Source of the DNA: Paenibacillus ottowii
GTDB lineage: Bacteria; Bacillota; Bacilli; Paenibacillales; Paenibacillaceae
DNA length: 64,000 nucleotides
Direction: 5' to 3'
NCBI RefSeq assembly: GCF_006874425.1
Contig: NZ_VIJZ01000001.1
Span: 310,001-374,000, forward strand
Below, in pieces: positions 21,446-29,841 of this stretch. Position numbers and translations under genes: made by a program. Positions within the stretch are counted from its first letter, which is position 1; each line of letters begins with the position of its first letter. Below the pieces are notes generated by a model that saw only the letters and a program-made list of their open reading frames with translations, did no database searches and was not told where the DNA came from.

Positions 21446-23989
21446 ATGGCAAGCGAAAAAACACCGAATCTTGGTTTAAATCAAATTGACCGCACATCAC
21501 CCAAAACGACGTATTTTGATTTGGAAAAGTATCTGGATCAAAACTGGCGGTCTGTTGATGAATTTGCTGGTGGTGTAAATGATAGTGTAAATGAGATTAA
21601 GAAGCGCCTGGATACGACGGAACGCAAGGCGGTAACTTTGGAACCCGGTGTACAGATTGTTCGTGCGGAAAAGGCCGCGCCATTTTCGTTGACGGGACTA
21701 AGCGGACGTACGTTGGTGAATTTGTTGGGGCGGGTAGGCTCTTGTGACCGAATTGACAGCCTTTTAGGTTGGGAAGCTGATCTTGCAGTGGATACATCTA
21801 ATAAGGCGCAGGGTACGGGATCTATCAAGGTTACTGCAAAGAATGCCTCCGGTGTGTATAACGTGTATAGTACCGAATTAAAGCTTACTGGTGGAAGATA
21901 CTATGTCGCCCTGGCTGATGTTAAAAACATCAATGCCTCAAGTAATATCTATGTAAACTTTTCTACAGGTGGTAATAAGGCGCTCAAACAGTCCAAAGAT
22001 CAGAGTCGATTTGTAACGATCTATACAAAATGTGTACCGACAAACGATACTGAGGTGAACTTAGAAGTTACATCAATTTCAACAGCAACTGGCCAAGCTT
22101 TTTATGTAGACGCTATTCGTCTTTATGAGATTAACGCTTCAGATTATGCTGCCTTAGACAGCATGACCGCTGAACAGGTAGCTATCAAATATCCATATGT
22201 GGATAGCATAATGCCTGTTCGTAATCCGTATGCGATTCGGTACGGAGAAAACCTGGCCCCGCATTCTTTTTATTCTTGGGATACTAAGGTTGGAACGCCT
22301 ATTATTAAAGACGGTCAAAATGTTGTCGTTTCTTCTTCGAATATAATGATAGCATCCATCTCCCCGCTAGTTCCTGGGCAAATTTACACTGTTTCCGGTC
22401 AGTCGAGTGGGGCAACGGGCAGAATACATGTAAATTCACAAAATGAGACTGCAGTTATCGGTAATGTAACAGGTAGTGGACGTATCTCGTACACATTCAC
22501 AGTTCCTGCGGGCACTAATGGTATAGTAATCCGTTTGTTAGGGACATCCACGGAAGAAATAACGCTTTCGGATATTATGCTCAACATTGGCAACACAGTA
22601 AAACCATTCAAGCCGCGAGAAGACTCCATGCTTGCTCTGCAAACAGATTTGCACGCAGATCCGGTGTCAGGTGGTAATGCCGATAGAATTTTTGTGCAAG
22701 AGGGGCAGTGTTTTAAAAGTAAGATATGGAGAAATTTGGTGCTAGATGGGTCATTACCTTGGTCTTTTTTTTCATCAGCAACGGGATATAAAGTTGTTCG
22801 ACTACCTATCACTAACGGCAGGGTTGATAGTGAGAGAATAACTAAGTTTGATGGTAAGTTGATTCAACATGTTTTCCCACTGGGTGGGTCAGATCAATCG
22901 CACCTTAGTCCGGATTCTGGCGTTGTTGGTCTGTCCATCTCGAGCGCAGATAGCGGATGGGGAGACAACTATACGCCAACAACGGATGAAATTAAAGTGT
23001 ATTTTATGGGTTGGAAAATGTATGATGCTGGAACGTATACTCCAGAGGCGGCACAGGCAGCAACTATCGCCACATATAACGGCACAGGCACAAAATACTG
23101 GGTACATCGCGTTGGTACAGCTACCTATTCCAAGCCGTTACCTAGCAGCTCTTATGAAGAATACACGCCTTACCAACTTGTGTATCAGCTTGAGGCACCT
23201 ACTGTTGAACCTATCGTTAGCGAGGGACAGTTATCGTTTAACGAGGGGGATAATCAAGTTGAAGTAGGTACGGGGATTGTTCTGCGTGAAAGCTCTGGTG
23301 TTAACACGATTGCTGGTTTTTACGCCTATATAAATGCCGAACACCCTCTAAAGTACAAGCCGTGGAATATCCTTGGTGTGTACAGAAATGGGAAAAAGGA
23401 TTCTCGGTGGGAGGTTGTTATTAGACCAGCGACAGACCCTGCTATTTCAATAGGAAGAGCATTTGCGAGGTTAGCTGTAGGATTGTATGATCCAGCGGAT
23501 AGCTTTTCAACAACTTACGTTATGTCGGACCTATCACCAATTATACAGTTCATAGGCTCCTACGCAGCCAATGAAAAGACGCTGTTGACAGACTTGGTAA
23601 AAAGTGTACAGCAGGCTAACGCTCGTGTGTCTGTGGTTGAGAACAAGAAGGCTGACAAGGACAAACCTGAATGGATTACGCCTACGTTGCTTAATGGTTG
23701 GGTCAATTATGATACAGTTCGTAGACCACTGAGCTATTACAGAGATTCACAGGGGTGGGTTCACGTTCAAGGGTATATAAAGGGTGGTGTGGGTACTTTC
23801 GGTTCAGTCATTTTCAGCTTCCCAGAGGGGTATAAGCCCGAAAGTCCGATAGAGGTAAATGGAATTAGCAACAATGGCACTAACTCTACGCCTTGCACTC
23901 TTTACGTGGGGGTTAATAGCCTACAATGTGATACGGATGTTAAAAATTCCGCCTTGGTAGTTAACTTCTCATACCGCGTAAAACAATAA
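21446..23989 (+). CDS. Large tail fibre / receptor-binding protein
   Basis: An 847-aa protein. The N-terminus (PNLGLNQIDRTSPKTTYFDL then EKYLDQNWRSVDEFAGG) matches the attachment end of XkdV-type fibres, followed by a short coiled coil. Two jelly-roll-like beta domains (~residues 100-235 and 260-390) look like carbohydrate-binding modules. A coiled coil near residues 715-745 (LTDLVKSVQQANARVSVVEN) leads to a C-terminal tip domain of ~100 residues (GWVNYDTVRRPLSYYRDSQG) that probably binds the target-cell surface. ATG 21446 lies eleven bases after AGGAGG. Binding target unknown. Confidence 0.85.
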   Translation: MASEKTPNLGLNQIDRTSPKTTYFDLEKYLDQNWRSVDEFAGGVNDSVNEIKKRLDTTERKAVTLEPGVQIVRAEKAAPFSLTGLSGRTLVNLLGRVGSCDRIDSLLGWEADLAVDTSNKAQGTGSIKVTAKNASGVYNVYSTELKLTGGRYYVALADVKNINASSNIYVNFSTGGNKALKQSKDQSRFVTIYTKCVPTNDTEVNLEVTSISTATGQAFYVDAIRLYEINASDYAALDSMTAEQVAIKYPYVDSIMPVRNPYAIRYGENLAPHSFYSWDTKVGTPIIKDGQNVVVSSSNIMIASISPLVPGQIYTVSGQSSGATGRIHVNSQNETAVIGNVTGSGRISYTFTVPAGTNGIVIRLLGTSTEEITLSDIMLNIGNTVKPFKPREDSMLALQTDLHADPVSGGNADRIFVQEGQCFKSKIWRNLVLDGSLPWSFFSSATGYKVVRLPITNGRVDSERITKFDGKLIQHVFPLGGSDQSHLSPDSGVVGLSISSADSGWGDNYTPTTDEIKVYFMGWKMYDAGTYTPEAAQAATIATYNGTGTKYWVHRVGTATYSKPLPSSSYEEYTPYQLVYQLEAPTVEPIVSEGQLSFNEGDNQVEVGTGIVLRESSGVNTIAGFYAYINAEHPLKYKPWNILGVYRNGKKDSRWEVVIRPATDPAISIGRAFARLAVGLYDPADSFSTTYVMSDLSPIIQFIGSYAANEKTLLTDLVKSVQQANARVSVVENKKADKDKPEWITPTLLNGWVNYDTVRRPLSYYRDSQGWVHVQGYIKGGVGTFGSVIFSFPEGYKPESPIEVNGISNNGTNSTPCTLYVGVNSLQCDTDVKNSALVVNFSYRVKQ

Positions 23990-24001
23990 GGAGGTCACGC
24001 C

Positions 24002-24607
24002 ATGAAAGCAGCACCTAAAGTAAATACAAACGGCCTCTATCTTGAGGACGAGCTGGTGGACGATACCTTTTCAGGTATCGTCCCTTTTTATACTCCATTT
24101 TCACCTACGCTATCTGATACAAACCAGCAACTAGCCACCCATCGGCTTGCTGACAGTAGCTCTAGTACCACAGATGGAACAAGTTCAGAAAGCATCCCTG
24201 CTGGTTATACAGTAGGGATTCCAGTGCCATCTGGTCTATACCATCCTCGTTTTGACATCCAAGGTTGGCTGACCTATGAAGCGGAATATAATCAAAAGCT
24301 GATGGAAGCACAAAAAGCCTTTGATCAGTTGAACAACGAATCCCAAGTTTTATTTCAGAAGCAGCATGATGAATGGCGAAGCAAGCCGGAAAACGAACGT
24401 GGAGACGAGCCTGTATATTCTGCTCAGACATTCACGGCTCCAGAACGAAGAGAGCCGACGACATTCTGGAATGAAGGGTTGAGTGAGGAAGCAATTAAGG
24501 AACTGGCACAAAAAGCAGGGCAACAGCCAAGCGAGACAGATCAACTGAAGCAGCGGATTGCAGATCTCGAAGTGACGTTGACCCAGCTCATGCTTGGTAA
24601 CACATGA
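24002..24607 (+). CDS. Tail-fibre accessory protein (XkdW-position)
   Basis: A 201-aa protein of mixed character: an N-terminal region (NTNGLYLEDELVDDTFSGIV) followed by a Ser/Thr-rich stretch, a SGLYHPRFDIQGWLTYEAEY block, a helical Gln-rich part and a C-terminal coiled coil LKQRIADLEVTLTQLMLGN. That final pattern is typical of proteins encoded immediately after fibres in PBSX-like clusters (XkdW). It may be a fibre-assembly helper or a minor fibre part. AAGGAGG lies eight bases before the ATG. Confidence 0.6.
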   Translation: MKAAPKVNTNGLYLEDELVDDTFSGIVPFYTPFSPTLSDTNQQLATHRLADSSSSTTDGTSSESIPAGYTVGIPVPSGLYHPRFDIQGWLTYEAEYNQKLMEAQKAFDQLNNESQVLFQKQHDEWRSKPENERGDEPVYSAQTFTAPERREPTTFWNEGLSEEAIKELAQKAGQQPSETDQLKQRIADLEVTLTQLMLGNT

Positions 24608-24671
24608 AAATAACGTGTACTGACGATGATATGTAACAACAATCTTTATAAAAAGAGGTGAAGTCATAACC

Positions 24672-24938
24672 ATGGCAGCTTTAACAGAGGCTCAAATACG
24701 TATTTGTGCTCATGCTTGCATCACCCGCTATGATCGGGGAGAAGGCCATGTAGCAGCTATTATTGGAAACTATGCTTTAAATGAAGAACAACGTAAACAA
24801 GTGTTTGGAATGATTTTATCCAATCGCTCTGATCTGGTGTTGGATAACATAGAGGATTCGCCATCTATGGAGGTTTCGAGTGCACAGCGAGAAACGGTTA
24901 AATGGTATAGCTCAATTTTCCGTAAGAAGACAGTATAA
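24672..24938 (+). CDS. Small tail-operon protein, 88 aa, hypothetical
   Basis: The ATG at 24672 follows AGAGGTG by about ten bases. The product is helical (LTEAQIRICAHACITRYDRG, LNEEQRKQVFGMILSNRSDL) with a basic C-terminus, no membrane segment. I do not recognise the family. Position between two fibre sets suggests a fibre-related accessory role, but this is only context. Confidence 0.6.
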   Translation: MAALTEAQIRICAHACITRYDRGEGHVAAIIGNYALNEEQRKQVFGMILSNRSDLVLDNIEDSPSMEVSSAQRETVKWYSSIFRKKTV

Positions 24939-24979
24939 GTACAGAGCAAAAAATGCCTGTACTCAAAGGAGGAGTGAGC

Positions 24980-25111
24980 ATGTATGAAAGAGTGTTTTTA
25001 GTTTTGATGAGTTTCTCCAGGCTGAAAATGAAAAGACAAAGCAAACCTTTTATAAACATTCAGCCCGATCAGGTGGTAGAGCTGGGGATGGTGAGTATGG
25101 ATGGGTATTGA
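24980..25111 (+). CDS. Small protein, 43 aa, hypothetical
   Basis: ATG 24980 has AAAGGAGGAGTG directly upstream, one of the strongest ribosome-binding sites in the cluster. The 43 codons encode a hydrophobic N-terminus (MYERVFLVLMSFSRLKM) and a polar tail (FINIQPDQVVELGMVSMDGY). Its end overlaps the start of adaptor copy 2 by 11 bases, so it probably supports coupled translation of that gene. No family recognised. Confidence 0.5.
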   Translation: MYERVFLVLMSFSRLKMKRQSKPFINIQPDQVVELGMVSMDGY

Positions 25112-25931
25112 TGAAAAAAAGGAATCTGTTATCCAAGATATAACCGGAGAATTCAAAAATCGAATGTTCAGTTCGCGGGGACAAGAGCTATTCTCCTATC
25201 TGCCAGCCTATTATGAAACCTCTCGTGTAATGCATGTCGATATGGATGTAAAGGGTAGCGAACTAGATGTTCTATATCTTGCTTTGGATGATACATTAGC
25301 CCAATTTTTTGTTCGCACCGCCACTTGGGCGCTGGAAAGCTGGGAGATGGAGTTAGGTATCCCGATCAATTTGGGAAAGCCGTTGGAACAGCGACGTTCT
25401 GTCGTGGAGTCGAAACTCCGTGGGAGTGGTAAATTTTCAGGCAATTTAATACGGAAAATCATGAACTCTTTTGGTGTGGAAGGGGAAGTAGACTTTCATC
25501 CGACGGAATATAAGTTTGGTATAAGCTTTGAAAACCATATCCCCGAAAATATGATTGATTTCAAAAAGATTATCGAGGATATTAAACCTGCTCATCTTGC
25601 TTTTTATATGAATAATAAAACTAGGCTTGCATTTCTTCATGAGAATCTAATGGTTTCTCGTATTCGATTACGTTCGCGAGTTCGCTTTTTTGGTGGGAAG
25701 CCATGGTATCTAGATGGTGTCGAGTTACTGAACGGAATAGCCTCTTTGTCTGGGTGGACAGAGGAACCTATGCGTTATGTGAACCGTATGAAATTAGTCA
25801 CCAAATATCAAGTGATTCATCATCAGGAAGGCAACGTGAAAATTCGAAACCATTATTGGAAGTTAGATGGAAGTAGGAAGCTGGATGGAAGTCAGATGTT
25901 AAGCTCAACGGAGAAAGTCATTTCAATTTAA
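25101..25931 (+). CDS. Fibre-adaptor baseplate protein, DUF2313, copy 2 with C-terminal extension
   Basis: A 276-aa paralogue of the protein at 20770. The baseplate-facing core is well kept (RGQELFSYLPAYYETSRVMH, DMDVKGSELDVLYLALDDTL, QFFVRTATWALESWEMELGI, KPLEQRRSVVESKLRGSGKF) while the C-terminal domain differs, and about 75 extra residues follow (FGGKPWYLDGVELLNG, YWKLDGSRKLDGSQML). DNA identity between copies is clearly below that of a recent duplication. It should compete with or complement copy 1 at the baseplate and carry the second fibre set that follows. ATG 25101 lies within the end of the 43-aa gene. Confidence 0.88.
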   Translation: MGIDEKKESVIQDITGEFKNRMFSSRGQELFSYLPAYYETSRVMHVDMDVKGSELDVLYLALDDTLAQFFVRTATWALESWEMELGIPINLGKPLEQRRSVVESKLRGSGKFSGNLIRKIMNSFGVEGEVDFHPTEYKFGISFENHIPENMIDFKKIIEDIKPAHLAFYMNNKTRLAFLHENLMVSRIRLRSRVRFFGGKPWYLDGVELLNGIASLSGWTEEPMRYVNRMKLVTKYQVIHHQEGNVKIRNHYWKLDGSRKLDGSQMLSSTEKVISI

Positions 25932-25972
25932 ACAAACTAGCTTTTACTTTTAAAATAGAAAGGATGATAAGT

Positions 25973-26362
25973 GTGGCAGAACAAGTTCTGACAGTTACAA
26001 CTGCTTACGCAAGGGAACAAATGGCACGTGCCCGCGCTGAGGGAGGAACGCTGACAAAAGTGATAAAGATGGCGTTTGGTAGCGGAGGCGTAGATCAAGC
26101 GGGGAAACCACTGCCTTTGGACGGAGCAGAACAGGCCTTGAAAAAGGAATTGATCCAAAAGGAAATTACTAGTTTTGAATTCATTGCGCCTGCGACGATC
26201 CGTTATATTTGTTCACTAGCAGAAAATGAACTGGCGGGTGAGACGATTAATGAGCTTGCGCTGGTAGACTCGACGGGTAAGCTGACAGCTGTTCGTACAA
26301 TGACTAATAAAGTGAAAGATAGTGATATGGAATTTGTATTCGAAATTGATGACATTTATTAA
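25973..26362 (+). CDS. Tail-collar-type fibre protein
   Basis: A 129-aa protein (GTG start at 25973, nine bases after AAAGG; an ATG at 25964 abuts that site). It reads LTVTTAYAREQMARARAEGG, KMAFGSGGVDQAGKPLPLDG and ELAGETINELALVDSTGKL, the look of the phage tail-collar fibre domain (DUF3751-like) that joins adaptor and distal fibre. It ends 15 bases before the next fibre gene. Confidence 0.72.
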   Translation: MAEQVLTVTTAYAREQMARARAEGGTLTKVIKMAFGSGGVDQAGKPLPLDGAEQALKKELIQKEITSFEFIAPATIRYICSLAENELAGETINELALVDSTGKLTAVRTMTNKVKDSDMEFVFEIDDIY

Positions 26363-26377
26363 GGAGGATGAAGAAGT

Positions 26378-27397
26378 ATGAGTATACAACAACCACGCAG
26401 ATTTGTTACTACTGATCAGGGACATGCGGACGTTCTGAATGTCCCCATTGATACTCTTTACGCAAACGATCAGGAATTGGCCGCACAGGTTGAAAATATT
26501 AAAAAGGATCCGGCTGGAAACGGGGTTGCTTCTAAGGAAGCGTTAGACAGCCATGCCAGTAATACAGATCTCCACGTTACGGCAGCCAAACAAGCGGCAT
26601 GGAGTGCAGCTGAGGGAAATGCCAAAAAGTATACAGAGCAATATGCAGCACCAAAGCAGCATAGTCACCCGGCATCAGATTTGCCTTCTGCATCCACACA
26701 GGCGAGAGGGATTGTGCAGCTTAATACCTCTACCGGCAGCACAGCTACAGATCAGGCAGCTACTCCCAGTGCGGTAAAGGCGGCTAATGATAGAGCGAAT
26801 GAAGCTTACAACCGGGCTGAACAGGCTTTTCAATCTGGCAATGACTACAAGCAACGCTTGGTAGCCGAAATCATTGCCAATGGAGGATCGGCTACAATGT
26901 CAGAGGACTTTAATAGTCTCATCTCGAAAATAGCACAATCTGCACAAATGAAATATAAGGTTCAAACGATTCAGCGCGGGACGGCTAACGGCGACCTATT
27001 CACGATGCCTGCTGGGTTTAACAGCCTGGCTTCCGGTTCACTCCTGTCATATGGTCCCGGAGTCAGTTCGGCTTTTTATATGTCTATGAGTCAGGACGCT
27101 ACTGTTTTATTCTACATGCTGGATGGTTCCGGTAGACGATTTGACTTTCCGGTACACCGTGAGCCTTGGAAAAGCGGTTCTACCTACTACTGTACCGGAT
27201 TCAAAATCGACAAGGCAGTAGGAACAGCTAGTGTTATTTTTTATACAGGATCGGCACAGCAGGGGACGGGTGGCCCGACGATATCAATCAACATCCCAGG
27301 AGACTTTAACCTAAAAGGTGGGGTCAAATTGCGCTGTGATATTACGGGCAGCATCACTTGGTACTATCAAGGTTATCTTACAGCTATCGGGTGGTAG
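26378..27397 (+). CDS. Second tail fibre protein
   Basis: A 339-aa protein. The N-terminal third carries a helical stretch with DSHASNTDLHVTAAKQAAWS and a phage tail-fibre repeat, STQARGIVQLNTSTGSTATD..ATPSAVKAAND; a coiled coil follows. The C-terminal ~140 residues (from MKYKVQTIQRGTANGDLF to WYYQGYLTAIGW) are a beta-rich tip unlike that of the first fibre. GGAGGATG lies before the ATG. It is the last structural gene; a terminator follows at 27428. Confidence 0.85.
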   Translation: MSIQQPRRFVTTDQGHADVLNVPIDTLYANDQELAAQVENIKKDPAGNGVASKEALDSHASNTDLHVTAAKQAAWSAAEGNAKKYTEQYAAPKQHSHPASDLPSASTQARGIVQLNTSTGSTATDQAATPSAVKAANDRANEAYNRAEQAFQSGNDYKQRLVAEIIANGGSATMSEDFNSLISKIAQSAQMKYKVQTIQRGTANGDLFTMPAGFNSLASGSLLSYGPGVSSAFYMSMSQDATVLFYMLDGSGRRFDFPVHREPWKSGSTYYCTGFKIDKAVGTASVIFYTGSAQQGTGGPTISINIPGDFNLKGGVKLRCDITGSITWYYQGYLTAIGW

Positions 27398-27427
27398 GTG
27401 GTTGTTATGAGTAAAAGATTAACCAGC

Positions 27428-27453
27428 GTATCCAAACCGGATACTCTTTTTTT
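27428..27453 (+). terminator. Intrinsic terminator between fibre and lysis genes
   Basis: GTATCC-aaacc-GGATAC followed by TCTTTTTTT. A second stem, GCCCCC-aaccgtggtc-GGGGGC at 27456-27477, follows without a T run. Together they should separate or dampen transcription into the holin/lysozyme pair. Confidence 0.85.
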
Positions 27454-27527
27454 CTGCCCCCAACCGTGGTCGGGGGCTTATATTACGTCGGGAAATTTTT
27501 CCTGACCAACAGATCGGGGGAACAAAC

Positions 27528-27974
27528 ATGCATGAAAAGATCGATCAGATTTGGCTGGGGTTTTCCACGGGGACCTTGATCGGTTATTTTTTCGGGGGGT
27601 GGACCACAATGTTGACGTTGCTGTGGTGGATGGTCGTGATCGACTTTTTCACCGGATGGGCAGCGGCCTGGATTAATGGAGAGCTGAAAAGCCGCCAAGG
27701 GTATTACGGTATTTTTCGCAAGGTTACCGTGTTTCTACTCATTACGGTAGCTCATCTGATCGACGGTATTCTCGGGGATGCACATTACTTCCGGGATGCC
27801 GTCGTTTTCTTTTATTTAGCGAACGAGCTGTTGTCCATTATAGAAAATGTGGGCAGAATGGGAGTGCCGATGCCGGATATTTTGCGGAATGCGGTAGCCA
27901 TTTTTGAGTCCAAATCGAGTGGGGAAAAAATAAAGCCACCCGACCCTTCCGACAAAGAAAATAAAGCTTCATAA
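27528..27974 (+). CDS. Holin, TcdE/phage holin 4 family
   Basis: A 148-aa membrane protein with three or four hydrophobic segments (IGYFFGGWTTMLTLLWWMVV, FFTGWAAAWI, VTVFLLITVAHLIDG, VVFFYLANELLSIIENVGRM). The D-F-F-T-G and Y-L-A-N-E-x-L-S-I-I-E-N-x-G motifs, then GVPMPDILRNAV, are those of the holin family that includes C. difficile TcdE. It should open the membrane so the endolysin can reach the wall and tail particles be released. GGGGGA lies seven bases before the ATG. Confidence 0.92.
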   Translation: MHEKIDQIWLGFSTGTLIGYFFGGWTTMLTLLWWMVVIDFFTGWAAAWINGELKSRQGYYGIFRKVTVFLLITVAHLIDGILGDAHYFRDAVVFFYLANELLSIIENVGRMGVPMPDILRNAVAIFESKSSGEKIKPPDPSDKENKAS

Positions 27975-28127
27975 AGTGCTGACCGTCGCCCTTGCAAAAA
28001 AAAGGAAGATGGTCTTTTCGCCTTTTTTCGGCATAAAAGTGGAAAAGCCCATACCGGCTCCTTGGTCCAAGCATATATAACAGAGACAGAGTGCTACAAC
28101 ATTATGAATGACAGGGGGGAGCGCCTT

Positions 28128-29096
28128 ATGCAAAGTCGCAGCCCTAACGCGGCCGAAGGCATTGACGTGTCCCGATATCAGGGAACGATTGATTGGAAAC
28201 GTGTGCGAGCCGATGGCAAATCATTTGCATTTATTAAAGCAAGTCAAGGACAGCGTTACATTGATCCGACATTTATCACGAATGCAAAAGGGATCAGGGC
28301 AGCCGGAATTTTACTTGGAGCTTACCATTTTGTAGATGCGACCACTGTAAACGCAGCCAAAGCGGAAGCCAGGCATTTCGCCGAGGTGCTGGATCAGGTA
28401 GGGGGTGCGAAAGCGCTAGACTTGCCAGCGGTCATGGATTATGAAAACAATCCGGGAGGGCTTAGCTCAGCCGCAATTCATGAGATTGCACTGGCATTTT
28501 TGACGGAATTTGAGCGAGTCAGCGGTTGCAAGCCGATGGTATATACGGGCAATGCTTTTGCTGCCCATTTCAAAGCCCCGTTGGGTAGTTATAAGCTATG
28601 GATTGCGCGTTACAGTAGTACACGAGTGCCTAGTGATACCACACCATGGAAGAATTGGGATTTCTGGCAATACAGTGATAGTGGACGGGTTGAAGGCATC
28701 CAAGGGCCAGTTGATCTGAATGTATATGCTGGAACAGAGGCTGAGTTACGCCAAGCATTTGCAAGAGAAGAGGGGGAAGAACCCATGACAGCGGAGGAAA
28801 AAGCAGTATTTAAGGCCCTGCAGCAGCAGGTGGCCGCCCTTGAAAACAGCAGAGATGTGCTCAAGCAAACATTAAATGAACAGAGCGCTTATATTAAAAA
28901 GGTGGATCAGCGAGTAGCTGAACTGGAGGCGCGTCAGGCTATGCCTGTACCAGCCTGGGCCAAGGAAGCGATGGCTGCTGCTGTTGCAGTTAATCCGGCA
29001 AGCCCGATTGTGGATACGAAACTGCCAAGCAGTTATGATTTTTATCGTTTGCTGGTCGTGTTGAACCGTCTAGGTGTGTTTAAAATCACCAAGTAA
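28128..29096 (+). CDS. GH25 lysozyme endolysin
   Basis: A 322-aa muramidase. Residues ~10-205 are glycoside hydrolase family 25: EGIDVSRYQGTIDW, FAFIKASQGQRYIDP, GAYHFVDA and the catalytic PAVMDYENN (Asp104, Glu106), then YTGNAFAAHF and DFWQYSDSG. A coiled coil follows (~residues 225-285) and a C-terminal motif SSYDFYRLLVVLNRLGVFK that may target the wall. No signal peptide, so export depends on the holin. I chose ATG 28128, seven bases after AGGGGGGAG; the frame is open to 28062. In the 153-base gap after the holin only a weak GACC/GGTC hairpin is visible. Confidence 0.93.
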   Translation: MQSRSPNAAEGIDVSRYQGTIDWKRVRADGKSFAFIKASQGQRYIDPTFITNAKGIRAAGILLGAYHFVDATTVNAAKAEARHFAEVLDQVGGAKALDLPAVMDYENNPGGLSSAAIHEIALAFLTEFERVSGCKPMVYTGNAFAAHFKAPLGSYKLWIARYSSTRVPSDTTPWKNWDFWQYSDSGRVEGIQGPVDLNVYAGTEAELRQAFAREEGEEPMTAEEKAVFKALQQQVAALENSRDVLKQTLNEQSAYIKKVDQRVAELEARQAMPVPAWAKEAMAAAVAVNPASPIVDTKLPSSYDFYRLLVVLNRLGVFKITK

Positions 29097-29348
29097 TTTA
29101 CTAGAGCGTTTATAAAGTGTGAGTCATTGGGTGAAAATGCAGCATATCTATCAGCAGGACCGAGCTGCGACGGCCCCTGTATGTTTCTTTATTTTAGAAC
29201 ATAGCTGGGAGTTGGGATTTAAAGGATGGAAGCGGTGTTGTAAGAGGCAGATGTTTACTTATAAAGTTTCTGTGGCATTTTTTCATCGTAAAAGGAGTCA
29301 GGCCGTGTCTGTAGGTTCAGTGATGAATGCTTCTTTGAGAAAGATCAT

Positions 29349-29391
29349 ACTCCTGCTTGTAGGTTTACGACCACAAGCAGGAGTTTTATTT
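29349..29391 (+). terminator. Intrinsic terminator at the end of the tail cluster
   Basis: ACTCCTGCTTGT (29349-29360) pairs perfectly with ACAAGCAGGAGT (29373-29384), then TTTATTT. It closes the lysis unit about 250 bases after the lysozyme stop. Confidence 0.9.
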
Positions 29392-29841
29392 GATATGAAC
29401 GTGTAAGTTGATTTGTGATGTTAATTAACATGATGCATAAAAACATATCGTAATGTATGAAGAACCCCCTTGTCTGCTTCCAGATTTTATAGTAAAGTAT
29501 CCAATAATCAACTTATTTTGAAACAAGTATTCACTATCTGTGAGTATATATCACACATTCTCCATGATCTAACATAATCCTCTCTTTTATGACATTACAT
29601 CTATTCAATTTTCCTACTACATCTCTTACATACACCACTAGATTATGAGTGCTTCTGCCAGTATTTTACGATAAAAGCCTGTCCAGAACCCCCATACTTT
29701 CCCTACTACTACACCTATTGGATGAACTCTGAACTTGGGACTACAGCTTGAGGACAAGCTTGTCATACCAATCCATAGGACTTGGTATTCATCCGGTATC
29801 AACGAATTAACAATATATAAGGTGTGAAAGGGGCTTGCTGC
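29392..29841. other. Gene-free upstream region of the peptide transporter
   Basis: Very AT-rich to about 29640. Two palindromes stand out: TGTGA-gtatata-TCACA at 29539-29555, which resembles a CRP/FNR- or GntR-type site, and ATACCAA/TTGGTAT at 29765-29788, preceded by ACAAGCTTGT. No gene is supported; an open frame at 29119-29406 overlaps the terminator and is rejected. Confidence 0.5.

Noticed and set aside
29119-29406. 95-codon open frame after the lysozyme gene
   Set aside because: No ribosome-binding site, no recognisable protein pattern, and its end contains a strong intrinsic terminator.
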